Shown: one piece after another, positions 54,088 through 62,836 of the stretch
Layout: each line of letters begins with the position of its first letter
Numbering within the stretch: the first letter of the stretch is position 1
Origin: Sphingobacteriia bacterium
GTDB lineage: Bacteria; Pseudomonadota; Alphaproteobacteria; Rickettsiales; 33-17
Length of the DNA stretch: 64,000 nt
Reading direction: 5' to 3'
NCBI GenBank assembly: GCA_017304685.1
Contig: JAFKLR010000003.1
Span: 868,001-932,000, forward strand
Notes under the pieces: generated by a model
The model's database searches: none
Told to the model about the DNA's origin: nothing
The model's input: only the letters and a program-made list of their open reading frames with translations
Translations under genes and position numbers: made by a program

Positions 54088-54477
54088 TTACTCAGCCTTT
54101 ACATTTAGCGTACGTTTAAAAGAAACTTTAGACACTTTAGGTACTGTTAAATTTCCCTCATTCGAATTTTCTTTTTGCACTAATGATAAAAGATTACTTT
54201 CTTCTTTTTTCTCTTTTTTAAACCCTAATTGAGTTATATCTAGAGGAACCATATTAGTTAAATGCATTGATACAATTGATTTTAAGCGCTGAGGTTTATT
54301 TAAATAAGCCCATTCTGCCTCTAAAACTTTTATAGCTTCATTTTCCTCTATTAGTTGTTTTTTTAAACTCAAAAGATCTTTGTTCATATTTTGAACTTGA
54401 TATTTAACGTGAAACATACCAAAGCTTGAAACAAAAAGTAGTATTAAAGTAATGAAAATAGGTAAAGGTATTCTCAT
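54088..54477 (-). CDS. ftsL: Cell division protein FtsL-like
   Basis: A 129-residue bitopic protein. A membrane helix at 4-25 (PLPIFITLILLFVSSFGMFH) is followed by a coiled-coil-like stretch (LSLKKQLIEENEAIKVLEAE) and a strand with LNKPQRLKSIV, typical of FtsL. FtsL joins FtsB and FtsQ in the divisome. Sequence conservation in FtsL is low, so the position between rsmH and ftsI carries weight. It overlaps rsmH by 4 bp. Confidence 0.8.
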   Translation of the reverse strand: MRIPLPIFITLILLFVSSFGMFHVKYQVQNMNKDLLSLKKQLIEENEAIKVLEAEWAYLNKPQRLKSIVSMHLTNMVPLDITQLGFKKEKKEESNLLSLVQKENSNEGNLTVPKVSKVSFKRTLNVKAE

Positions 54478-55382
54478 TCCTCTACTCCTATTTTTTCAAT
54501 AACTCTTAATTTTGCTGAGCGTGATCTAACGTTAGATTTTATTTCTTCATCGCTAGGAATAAGTGGCTTTCTAGTTAAAATTTTAAAATTAGTTTTCATC
54601 TCAGGACGCCCATAACCTGAAATATCACGAAAATATGTTTTAACAATTTTATCTTCCAGTGAATGAAAAGAAACAATTACTATCCTTCCATTTTCAGATA
54701 TAACTTCTGCAGCTTGTTCTAAAGCTTCTTTTAAAGAATTTAATTCATCATTCACAGCAATTCTTAAAGCTTGAAAAGTGCGGGTGGCAGGATCAATAGG
54801 ATTTTTATGAGATCTTTTTACTACCGATCTAACGATATTTGCAAGTTTGCTAGTAGTATTAATTCTTTCTAATTTTCTTGTTCTTATTATTGCAGATGCT
54901 ACCTGACGCGAGCGTCTTTCATCACCATAATTATAAATTAAATTTGCTAAATCTTTTTCATCCCATGAATTTACAATTTCTTCTGCCGAAGTCCCTTTAC
55001 AACTCATTCTCATATCGAGCGGACCATCATTCATAAATGAAAACCCTCTTTCAGGATTATCAATTTGCATAGATGAAATTCCTAAATCCATAACAATTCC
55101 ACTAACGTTCGTTATATTTTCATTTTTACAAATATAACTTAACTCAGTAAAATTCCCAAGCACAAAGTTAAAATTTTTACTTTTTTGTTGTAATTCTTTT
55201 GCAAATTTTTCTACATTTGGGTCTTGATCTATTGCAAGAACATTTGCTCCTGTCTCTAATATTGCACGGCTATATCCGCCTGCTCCAAATGTACAATCAA
55301 TAATAGTTTTACCAGGTTTTGGCGCAAGATATTCAATTACTTCATTTAGCATTACTGGCTTATGTGGAGCATTAGAACTCAT
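54474..55382 (-). CDS. rsmH: 16S rRNA m4C1402 methyltransferase RsmH (MraW)
   Basis: A 302-residue SAM-dependent enzyme methylating 16S rRNA near the decoding site. Seen: HKPVMLNEVIEYLAPKPGKT, DCTFGAGGYSRAIL, GIVMDLGISSMQID, ERGFSFMNDGPLDMRM, and FHSLEDKIVKTYF. These are the standard RsmH blocks, and length is normal. It follows mraZ without a gap and overlaps ftsL. Confidence 0.95.
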   Translation of the reverse strand: MSSNAPHKPVMLNEVIEYLAPKPGKTIIDCTFGAGGYSRAILETGANVLAIDQDPNVEKFAKELQQKSKNFNFVLGNFTELSYICKNENITNVSGIVMDLGISSMQIDNPERGFSFMNDGPLDMRMSCKGTSAEEIVNSWDEKDLANLIYNYGDERRSRQVASAIIRTRKLERINTTSKLANIVRSVVKRSHKNPIDPATRTFQALRIAVNDELNSLKEALEQAAEVISENGRIVIVSFHSLEDKIVKTYFRDISGYGRPEMKTNFKILTRKPLIPSDEEIKSNVRSRSAKLRVIEKIGVEE

Positions 55383-55841
55383 CTATTTATTATCTCCACT
55401 TATTTTAAGAGTTCCGCGTCTTTCTTTTGCAAGTAATTTAGATTTTTCCGAGTATATTTTGAAGTCATCTGGATTCCAAATTTCAAAAGTTTCACCTTTT
55501 CCTACAAATGTAACATATTCTGAAAGGGCAAGTTGAGAAATATAATCTTCAGGTAAATTAACTCTCCCTTCGCTGTCAAATTGAAGTTGCTGACTCCCAC
55601 CTAAAATAGCTGTAGCAAAAGCATCTCTTTCTTCCGAGAAAGGATCTAAATTTTCTATAAAATTATTCAATTTAGTTAATCTATCAACGCCACTAGCTTC
55701 AATACAATTGTTAACAAATGAAATATATGTAATTATTCCGTTGAATTCTTGGTTTACAAGCACAGCTCTAAACTGGGCAGGGATTGAAACCCTTCCTTTC
55801 TTATCGAGTTTATTTGTATAATTCGACAAAAACAACTTCAT
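55383..55841 (-). CDS. mraZ: Transcriptional regulator MraZ
   Basis: A 152-residue protein with two SpoVT/AbrB-like DNA-binding repeats. The first carries YTNKLDKKGRVSIPAQFRAV (8-27), the second LQFDSEGRVNLPEDYISQLA. MraZ represses the mra operon in Escherichia coli by binding repeated sites in its promoter. The operon's first gene here, it lies directly downstream of a four-copy 10-bp-period repeat (55844-55877) that fits such a site. Confidence 0.93.
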   Translation of the reverse strand: MKLFLSNYTNKLDKKGRVSIPAQFRAVLVNQEFNGIITYISFVNNCIEASGVDRLTKLNNFIENLDPFSEERDAFATAILGGSQQLQFDSEGRVNLPEDYISQLALSEYVTFVGKGETFEIWNPDDFKIYSEKSKLLAKERRGTLKISGDNK

Positions 55842-55843
55842 AA

Positions 55844-55877
55844 ATGGTATTACATGGGATTTTATGGTCTTATATGG
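55844..55877 (-). promoter_or_regulatory. Predicted MraZ operator: four direct repeats, 10-bp period
   Basis: ATGG (plus-strand reading) starts at 55844, 55854, 55864 and 55874, exactly one helical turn apart, between the proposed -10 and the mraZ start. The known Escherichia coli MraZ site is a set of TGGGN repeats with 5-bp spacers, the same 10-bp period. So MraZ autorepression is the natural reading, with binding downstream of the transcription start. Confidence 0.65.
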
Positions 55878-55906
55878 ATTGTAACCTTTCTTCCATGGTT
55901 CGTCAA
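55878..55906 (-). promoter_or_regulatory. Predicted sigma-70 promoter of the mra operon
   Basis: Minus strand: TTGACG (55901-55906), 17-bp spacer, TACAAT (55878-55883). Both hexamers and spacing are close to consensus. The repeat operator begins directly next to the -10. Confidence 0.65.
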
Positions 55907-56242
55907 TTACATTTAATGGTATAAATGTATAAATAATTTCATTTTTTTATTTAAGAGGTAAATTTAAGCTTAATATTATAACGCTTATTAACTATTTTTT
56001 ATTTACATGAACTTTAATTAAGTCTCAGTTTATATAACTGTTTTAACGAATCTTTAATTAAAAAATTGATGCGATTAAATTGATGTTCTAATTCATTTTT
56101 ATTATAATTTTTGATTTTAAATCCTTTTTTACTTATCCATTTTAAATATTTATAATAAAATAAGCTTTTAGGACATTTAAGCCCTAATTTTAAATAATAA
56201 ACTATGCTAATATGTAGATAGTTTGGTTATGCCAATAATATA

Positions 56243-56271
56243 TTGACAAACATTCTAGTTAAATGTCTAAT
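56243..56271 (+). promoter_or_regulatory. Predicted promoter of ptrB
   Basis: TTGACA (56243-56248), 17-bp spacer and TCTAAT (56266-56271), 29 bp before the ATG. Confidence 0.55.
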
Positions 56272-56300
56272 TTTAAATAAAAACTAAACAAATTTTACAT

Positions 56301-58445
56301 ATGAAATTAGAAACTCCTCTTGCTTTATCTACGCTATTGATTTTTATTATTGGCGTAATGCTTTTTAAGGATCAAATTATGACACACTATCCATCAATAA
56401 AAAATGAACCTCCTTTAGCTTTAAAAAAAGAATATGTTCATGAAAATTTTGGTGAAAAAAGAATTGATTATTATCATTGGTTAAAAGATACAAAACTTGA
56501 TGCAAATAAACCATCAATTATAATTGACCACCTTAAAACAGAAAATGAATACGCTGACAAACATTTGTATATTCAAAAAGACTTAGAAACAAAAATTTTT
56601 GATGAATTAAAAGGAAGAGTAAAACTTGCTGATAAAACAGTACCGGTAAAACATGATAATTATTTATACTATTCTAGAATTGAAGATGATCAAAACTATT
56701 ATATTCATGCCAGAACAAAAACTTACTCCCCTGACCTTGAGGAAATTATTCTTGATGAAAACGAAATTGCTACCGAAGACTTTTTTAGCCTAGGCACTTT
56801 TGCAGTAAGCCATGACCATAAACTTTTAGCTTATTCAACCGATAATGTAGGAAATGAAAGGTATACTCTTTTTATTAAAAATTTAGACTCTCACAACCTT
56901 CTTGAAGATAAAATTGAAAATGTAGTTGGAGATGTAATATGGCTTAAAGATAATTCTGGTTTTTTATATTTAACTGTAGATGAAACTTGGCGTCCTTATA
57001 AAGTTTTTTATCATCAAATTGGTAATCCTGATGACAAATTAATTTATCATGAACAAGATGAAAAATTTAGGGTTTCAATTAGAGAAGCAAGTAATAATGA
57101 ATATTTATTTGTTTCCAGTGAAAGTAGTGCTATTACAGAAAGCTACATTATGAAATCTAATCGTGCTTTTGAATTTAGTAAATTTATTGGGCGTGAAGAA
57201 GGATTATTATATAGTTTAGACGCAGGGATCGGTTGGTTCTACGCTCTTATTAATGATAAAGGAAAAAATTTCCGTTTAATTAAATTTAGCTCAGCAGATG
57301 CAAAAAAAGACCAGTATATTGAGGTAGTACCTCACAATAAGGATATTTATCTTAGAAATTTAGCTGTATATGAGAAAAATTTAGTTTTAGAAACTGTCGT
57401 GAATGGCTTAACATTCATTGAAGTACAAGATATGTTCACCGAGGAATGGAAAACCATTCCTCTAAAACAAGACAGTTATGCGGCTAATATTGATTATACT
57501 ACTATTGACGATGTTGGGGTAAGATTTAATTATTCTTCATTAAATACTCCTAACTCCGTTATGCTGTATAAATTCGAGACAGAGGAGATTCAAACACTTA
57601 AGACTCAAGAAATTCCGAGCGGACATGTACCAGATGATTACGTTGTAGAAAGACATTTTGCAGAATCAACTGGAGGAGTTAAAGTTCCTATATCACTTGT
57701 TTATAAAAAAAGTTTATTTAAAAGAGATGGCTCAAACCCACTTTATTTATATGCTTATGGATCTTATGGGTATGGCATTGAACCTGCATTTAATCGTAAT
57801 GCCCTTTCTTTAGTTGATAGAGGTTTTGTATATGCAATTGCGCATATTCGCGGTGGTGATGATTTAGGCTTTGAATGGTATGAACAAGCAAAATTTTTAA
57901 ATAAGCATTTAACTTTTGATGATTTTATTAACTCTGCTCTTTATTTAATAAAATTTAAATATGCAAAGGAACAAAATATTGTTGCTATGGGGGGAAGCGC
58001 TGGAGGAATGCTTATGGGGGTGGTTATAAATAGACGCCCAGACTTATTTAAAACCGTAGTAGCCCATGTACCTTTCGTTGATGTATTAAATACAATGTTA
58101 GATGATACTTTACCTCTTACTACTAATGAATATTTAGAATGGGGTAACCCAAATGAAAAACCATTTTATGATTATTTGAAATCATATTCGCCTTATGAAA
58201 ATGTTAAAAAACAAGATTATCCTAATTTATACGTTACCACAAGCTTAGGTGATACACGTGTAGCTTATTGGGAACCAGCTAAATGGGTTGCAAAGCTTAG
58301 AGAATATAATAACAGTAATAATTTAATATTATTTGAAACTAACCTTCATGCGGGGCATGGAGGAGCTTCTGGTAGATTTGGTTATTTAAAAGATAAGGCT
58401 CGCGAATATACTTTTATTTTAACAACTTTGAAGATTAATAATTAA
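56301..58445 (+). CDS. ptrB: Oligopeptidase B, membrane- or periplasm-directed
   Basis: A 714-residue prolyl-oligopeptidase-family serine peptidase that cuts short peptides after basic residues. The triad is complete with family spacing: S566 in GGSAGGML, D651 in SLGDTRV, H686 in AGHGGASG. A beta-propeller domain fills about 75-450. Unlike the cytosolic enteric enzyme, the N-terminus has a hydrophobic stretch (LALSTLLIFIIGVMLF, 6-21) that could be a signal anchor. The propeller domain begins normally after it (EYVHENFGEKRIDYYHWLKD). It is monocistronic with its own promoter and terminator. Confidence 0.88.
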   Translation: MKLETPLALSTLLIFIIGVMLFKDQIMTHYPSIKNEPPLALKKEYVHENFGEKRIDYYHWLKDTKLDANKPSIIIDHLKTENEYADKHLYIQKDLETKIFDELKGRVKLADKTVPVKHDNYLYYSRIEDDQNYYIHARTKTYSPDLEEIILDENEIATEDFFSLGTFAVSHDHKLLAYSTDNVGNERYTLFIKNLDSHNLLEDKIENVVGDVIWLKDNSGFLYLTVDETWRPYKVFYHQIGNPDDKLIYHEQDEKFRVSIREASNNEYLFVSSESSAITESYIMKSNRAFEFSKFIGREEGLLYSLDAGIGWFYALINDKGKNFRLIKFSSADAKKDQYIEVVPHNKDIYLRNLAVYEKNLVLETVVNGLTFIEVQDMFTEEWKTIPLKQDSYAANIDYTTIDDVGVRFNYSSLNTPNSVMLYKFETEEIQTLKTQEIPSGHVPDDYVVERHFAESTGGVKVPISLVYKKSLFKRDGSNPLYLYAYGSYGYGIEPAFNRNALSLVDRGFVYAIAHIRGGDDLGFEWYEQAKFLNKHLTFDDFINSALYLIKFKYAKEQNIVAMGGSAGGMLMGVVINRRPDLFKTVVAHVPFVDVLNTMLDDTLPLTTNEYLEWGNPNEKPFYDYLKSYSPYENVKKQDYPNLYVTTSLGDTRVAYWEPAKWVAKLREYNNSNNLILFETNLHAGHGGASGRFGYLKDKAREYTFILTTLKINN

Positions 58446-58466
58446 TATTCATCATAATTTTTTAAG

Positions 58467-58495
58467 GAGAGTAGAGTAAATTTACTCTCTTTTTT
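58467..58495 (+). terminator. Terminator after ptrB
   Basis: GAGAGTA pairs with TACTCTC over a 9-base loop and is followed by T6. A longer palindrome, AGAGTAAATTTACTCT, overlaps it. Confidence 0.65.
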
Positions 58496-58529
58496 ATTAC
58501 CTCAGTAAAGTTAATAAAAGATTACAAAC

Positions 58530-58558
58530 TTGACATATTGTTAATTATTTATTAACTT
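58530..58558 (+). promoter_or_regulatory. Predicted promoter with CtrA-type box, Sel1-like gene pair
   Basis: TTGACA (58530-58535), 17-bp spacer, TAACTT (58553-58558, a weak -10). TTAATTATTTATTAA (58541-58555), an exact TTAA-N7-TTAA, overlaps it. Confidence 0.4.
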
Positions 58559-58586
58559 TTTATTAATATATAATTAGGCGGTGGTA

Positions 58587-59489
58587 ATGAAAAGAAAAGC
58601 AGAACTAGAAGAATTGACTCCAAATAAAATGGTTAAAATATTAACCACTGCAGAGCAAATTGAATCGATACTTAGTAAGATTTTAAATGAAAAAGATTTT
58701 GATCTTATTGAATTATCAAATTTATTTGAAGAATATATTACTAAACATAGTATAAAAAATGATATTGTAAATTTTGTTGAAGGTAAGTTTTCTACTGAAG
58801 CTCTTTATTCATTTATTGAACAATTTAATAAATTTATAGAGGAATATGATAATAATTTAGAAATTTTATCCCATTTATATTTCCTTAAAGGTTTATTTGC
58901 TGAAGCCGCAGCATTAATTACTAAAAATCAAGATTACTATTCAATAGCTTTAGTTTCTTTTGAAAACGCTTCTTCATTATCTCACGTTGGAGGTAAATAT
59001 AAAGCTGCTATATATTATTTATATAGAAGAAAAAATATGCAAGATGAAGGATTTTCATTAATTAAAGAATGCACACTCAATAATGAATTATTTCTTGCTA
59101 ATATTCATTTAATTCATTGCTACATTAAAAACATTGGTACAAAAAGAGATTTAGATAAATCTCTTTTAATTATCACTTATTTTCTCAAAGATTTCGTATC
59201 AAAAAATGAAAACACATTTTTACATGAAGAATTAACAAAAGAATTTTTACTATATTTAGATTATACTGAGAACTTATTACTAGAATGTAAAAACGATATT
59301 AATGAAATTACTACCTTTTCAAGAAATTTATTAGAAATTTTCAAGGAATACGGAGATGAAAAAGCTATATTTAGTACAGGCTTATATTTTATCAACAATC
59401 AAAAATATAAAGAAGGTTTAAATTTAATTTTAATAGCTTTAGATAAAACGCATAAAATAAATTCGGAGTTATTTAATGTTTTTTTTTAA
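58587..59489 (+). CDS. Helical repeat protein, probably the N-terminal part of a split Sel1-like protein
   Basis: A 300-residue helical protein. ATG 58587 is preferred over GTG 58581 because AGGCGGTGG lies just before it. Residues about 130-290 show helix pairs of Sel1/TPR type (KYKAAIYYLYRRKNMQDEGF; EKAIFSTGLYFINNQKYKEG). The frame stops at TAA 59487-59489 inside a T9 tract (59479-59487), and the next frame continues the same kind of repeat. One missing T, in DNA or in the transcript, would join the two into one protein of about 1000 residues. Confidence 0.6.
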   Translation: MKRKAELEELTPNKMVKILTTAEQIESILSKILNEKDFDLIELSNLFEEYITKHSIKNDIVNFVEGKFSTEALYSFIEQFNKFIEEYDNNLEILSHLYFLKGLFAEAAALITKNQDYYSIALVSFENASSLSHVGGKYKAAIYYLYRRKNMQDEGFSLIKECTLNNELFLANIHLIHCYIKNIGTKRDLDKSLLIITYFLKDFVSKNENTFLHEELTKEFLLYLDYTENLLLECKNDINEITTFSRNLLEIFKEYGDEKAIFSTGLYFINNQKYKEGLNLILIALDKTHKINSELFNVFF

Positions 59490-61584
59490 TAAGACATTAG
59501 AATTAGAAAAAGATTTTTATGAAAAACTAAATAGTGATTCATCATCTGAAGAATATAGAACAGCTAATAAAATTTCAGAGTTATTATCCAATTATGGTAG
59601 CTTAGAATCAAAATTTCAAGTTGGAAAAAATTACATAACAGGTAAAGGTGTAAAACAAAATTTCGAAGAAGGCTTCAAGCTTTTAAAAGATTGTCTAAAT
59701 TGTAGTGAAACATTACTAGATTTTATATTAGAAAATATCTTGCTTGAAAAAGCTTATAGCTTAATTATAGATTTAATAAACCTACCGAATCGCATTCATG
59801 AATCTTATGTAGTTGTAAAGAAATTAGCTGGATTACTTGGTAAAAAAGGTCATGCTCTCGGAGAGTTTGAAAGAGGATATATTAAATTTACATATTTTGG
59901 ATTAATTAATGACAATAAACAGGATGTTTTTGCTGAAGGGCTAAAACATATTAAGCACTCGATTAAACTCGCTTTTGATAGTAAAAATTCACTTCAACAA
60001 AAAATCTTACTAGATAAAATTTACTCTTTAGGCATTAACTTAATATATTTCGTTAACAACAATAACAATAACTATTCTGGTGATATATTATCATTATACG
60101 GAACTTATGGTGCAAATTTATTAGAACTAAGTGCTCAAAAAGGCCATTTACTTGCACAACTAAATTTATCGTACTATAAAATATTTGGATTTAATTTTAC
60201 TATTTCCACCTCAAGTAAAATAATTATAAAAACTAATCATGTTGAAGGGATGCAGCTTTTAAAATCAGTATTTGCTTCACCTGAATGGGAAGATAATAAT
60301 AATCCTATTTTAAATGTGACTAATCAAATTTTGACGCATTTTTTCGATCTAAAAAATAATAATGCAACAGAAGTTTATCAAAAAACTAATTATGAAAACT
60401 ATTGTTTTATCATTTATGGGTTGCTTGCAGAAAAAAATGATATAAATGCTCTATATTATCTTGGCGAAAGCTATTTATTAGGTATCGGTACACCTATAGA
60501 TTTTGAAAAAGGATATAAAAATTTAAAATTATTTTATAATAAAATTAATTGCTATGGTAGCGAAGAAGAAAAAAATCAATTAAGTGAAGTAATTTATAAT
60601 TTAGCTATAAAAGTTAAAACCTTATATTCTTTAAATGCAAATATAAACCTTGCACAAATTGCTAGTAATAATTTACTTGATTTATCTAGTAAACTTGGTC
60701 ATCTTCAGGCAAAAGCTGATCTTGCAATCTCTCAAATGAATTCACCTTTTGTACAAAATATTGAGGATGGATTTAAAAATTTAACTCAAATTGATATTGC
60801 AAAACTTTATAGAGAAGGAAAAAGGGTAGAACTTCCCAAACTTACCCCAACTTTGCTTAGAAACGATATTTTTCAATTACCTTCTAAATGCTTAGTAAGA
60901 AATACTGAGTATGTAAAAGACTTTTATAAAAAATGTATTTTGCTTGATCTTTCCCAAGAAGGGGTAAATTATGATTTTATTTTTTCACTATTCTTAGAAT
61001 TTGCTAAATATTTAGAAGCCAACAATTTTCTTAAAGAAGCTGAATATTATTCATGTTTACACAATTTTTATACTAATCTAACAAACCAAAATCAATATAA
61101 CATAGTTAAAAATATAAATTGGGTTAAGATAGTACATTATTATCAAAGCATGCTTACTGAAGATGATATCTTAGGATTAGAAATATTAGCTCAATGTACA
61201 GAATTATTTAAAAACCTTAAAAATGCATATTGTTTAAATGCATTAAATGATCAAATTACCCAGGCTGTTAAATGTAGAAAAGGAATAAACGGACTCAAAG
61301 AGCTTGTTGCTAATAAAGTTTTAAGAGCAGTTGAGGTGGGTGAGTTAAGTAATATTGCCTTTTCAGCTCGAGATGAGGTTCATAAACTTAGAAAAGAAAA
61401 CGATGAACTAAAACAAAGATTGAAAACAATTGAAAATATTTTAAATTTAAGCTCTACAAACCCTAATATAAATAATGACCAAAGAAATTTCAGGGCGCAG
61501 AATGAACCCACATCATTTAATAATTTTTTTAGTGAAAAGATTAATAGTGGGGAAGAATTTACAATATATTCTACAAAAGACTAA
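59476..61584 (+). CDS. Sel1-like repeat protein, probably continuous with the preceding frame
   Basis: A 702-residue protein in the +1 frame of the previous gene, overlapping it by 14 bp. Sel1-like units are clear at about 30-65 (LESKFQVGKNYITGKGVKQN, FEEGFKLLKD) and 317-345 (ALYYLGESYLLGIGTPIDFE), with weaker units between. A coiled coil lies near 634-657 (DEVHKLRKENDELKQRLKTI). A GGAG 7 bp before ATG 59476 would allow separate initiation. Sel1-like proteins act as scaffolds and, in Legionella, as host-interaction factors. There is no signal peptide. Confidence 0.65.
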   Translation: MFFFNKTLELEKDFYEKLNSDSSSEEYRTANKISELLSNYGSLESKFQVGKNYITGKGVKQNFEEGFKLLKDCLNCSETLLDFILENILLEKAYSLIIDLINLPNRIHESYVVVKKLAGLLGKKGHALGEFERGYIKFTYFGLINDNKQDVFAEGLKHIKHSIKLAFDSKNSLQQKILLDKIYSLGINLIYFVNNNNNNYSGDILSLYGTYGANLLELSAQKGHLLAQLNLSYYKIFGFNFTISTSSKIIIKTNHVEGMQLLKSVFASPEWEDNNNPILNVTNQILTHFFDLKNNNATEVYQKTNYENYCFIIYGLLAEKNDINALYYLGESYLLGIGTPIDFEKGYKNLKLFYNKINCYGSEEEKNQLSEVIYNLAIKVKTLYSLNANINLAQIASNNLLDLSSKLGHLQAKADLAISQMNSPFVQNIEDGFKNLTQIDIAKLYREGKRVELPKLTPTLLRNDIFQLPSKCLVRNTEYVKDFYKKCILLDLSQEGVNYDFIFSLFLEFAKYLEANNFLKEAEYYSCLHNFYTNLTNQNQYNIVKNINWVKIVHYYQSMLTEDDILGLEILAQCTELFKNLKNAYCLNALNDQITQAVKCRKGINGLKELVANKVLRAVEVGELSNIAFSARDEVHKLRKENDELKQRLKTIENILNLSSTNPNINNDQRNFRAQNEPTSFNNFFSEKINSGEEFTIYSTKD

Positions 61585-61603
61585 CTTATTGTTAGTTAGT
61601 CTT
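61577..61603. terminator. Hairpin between convergent Sel1-like gene and ftsA
   Basis: AAGACTAA pairs with TTAGTCTT over an 11-base loop, overlapping both stop codons. It is a plausible two-way stop, though the stem is short. Confidence 0.4.
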
Positions 61604-62836
61604 CGTTAGAAGTAAATTTTTAATTTTAGTAATAAAATTATTGCTACCCGTAACTAATATATTTTCTTTAACCATCATTTGCTTTTTAACAGAGTAATTA
61701 ATTAAACCTGAAACTGTACTAAAACTTGGATTGTTTTCGAAATAATTAAAATTCTTTACATTAGGCATAATAGAAATAGGTAGACCTACCCTTACTTTTC
61801 TGTGCAGTTTCTCAGCTATATATTTATCAATTCCATATAATTGTGCACCACCACCTGTAATAACAATATTTTGGGAATTATAGCTAAAATTAATTTTCTT
61901 TATCTTCTCTATCATAAATTCAATTATTTCATCTACTCTAGGGATAATAATATCTGAAACCATTTTTCTAGTAATATGCAAATCAAGGTGAGTGCCATCT
62001 TCATTTTCAATATCTACAAACGTTCTATGATCATCATCATTAACTTCGACACTACCAAAAAGAGCTTTTATTCTTTCTGCTTGTAAATAACTTATTCCAA
62101 AGGCATGAGAAATATCATTAGTAATATGTTGACTTCCAACTGGTATAGTATCAATAAATTTAATTATTGATTTATCATACACAGCAATTGAAGTCACATT
62201 AGAACCCATTTCAATTAGAGTAACACCTAATTCTTTTTCATCATGAGTCAAAACTCCTAAACCTGAAGCATACGCGCCAATAACAATATCACTAATATTA
62301 ACTTGTGCGCGCGCAAAACAATTATCTAAATTATTTATTATAGTTACAGGAGCAAGAATTATATTAATTTTCGCAGTTAAATTACTACCGACCATCCCTA
62401 CTGGGTTACTAACACCATGTATATCATTTACTACAAATTCGGTAGGAATATAGTGAATTATCTCATATTGCTCTTGATTAATACTATCTAACGCTTGTCT
62501 AATTACTCTATTAACATCTTTATCTTTTATAAAATTATCGTTCAAAGTAATTTTAGAAGAAATGATTTGAGATATAATCTTACCGCCAGATATTGCGACT
62601 ACAACGTCTTCGACTTTTATTCCTGCATCATCTTCTGCAGCTGCAATAACTTGCGCTAGAACATTTGCTGCTTGATTCATATCTATTATTTTACCCGAAC
62701 GCACACCCTTAGACATTTGATATGATAAAGCAAGTATTTCTAAAGATTCATTATTTAAATTATATTTAGATATAGCGCATGTAGTTTTATAACTTCCTAT
62801 ATCGATTACTGTAACGATATCACTTCTCTTCTTCAT
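61592..62836 (-). CDS. ftsA: Cell division protein FtsA
   Basis: A 414-residue actin-like ATPase that tethers FtsZ to the membrane. Seen: VTVIDIGSYKTTCAISKYNL (phosphate 1), GGKIISQIISSKITLN in domain 1C, TLIEMGSNVTSIAVYD (phosphate 2) and IVITGGGAQLYGIDKYI (adenosine motif). Its start overlaps ftsQ by 4 bp (ATGA). ftsZ does not follow; the next gene on this side is convergent, so ftsZ must lie elsewhere. Confidence 0.92.
   Translation of the reverse strand: MKKRSDIVTVIDIGSYKTTCAISKYNLNNESLEILALSYQMSKGVRSGKIIDMNQAANVLAQVIAAAEDDAGIKVEDVVVAISGGKIISQIISSKITLNDNFIKDKDVNRVIRQALDSINQEQYEIIHYIPTEFVVNDIHGVSNPVGMVGSNLTAKINIILAPVTIINNLDNCFARAQVNISDIVIGAYASGLGVLTHDEKELGVTLIEMGSNVTSIAVYDKSIIKFIDTIPVGSQHITNDISHAFGISYLQAERIKALFGSVEVNDDDHRTFVDIENEDGTHLDLHITRKMVSDIIIPRVDEIIEFMIEKIKKINFSYNSQNIVITGGGAQLYGIDKYIAEKLHRKVRVGLPISIMPNVKNFNYFENNPSFSTVSGLINYSVKKQMMVKENILVTGSNNFITKIKNLLLTKTN

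Larger units (their letters stand above)
55842..56300. other. Divergent regulatory region mraZ - oligopeptidase B
   Basis: A 459-bp gap with the mra operator and promoter on the left (55844-55906) and the ptrB promoter on the right (56243-56271). The central 330 bp are very AT-rich and hold no recognisable gene or RNA. Confidence 0.6.
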
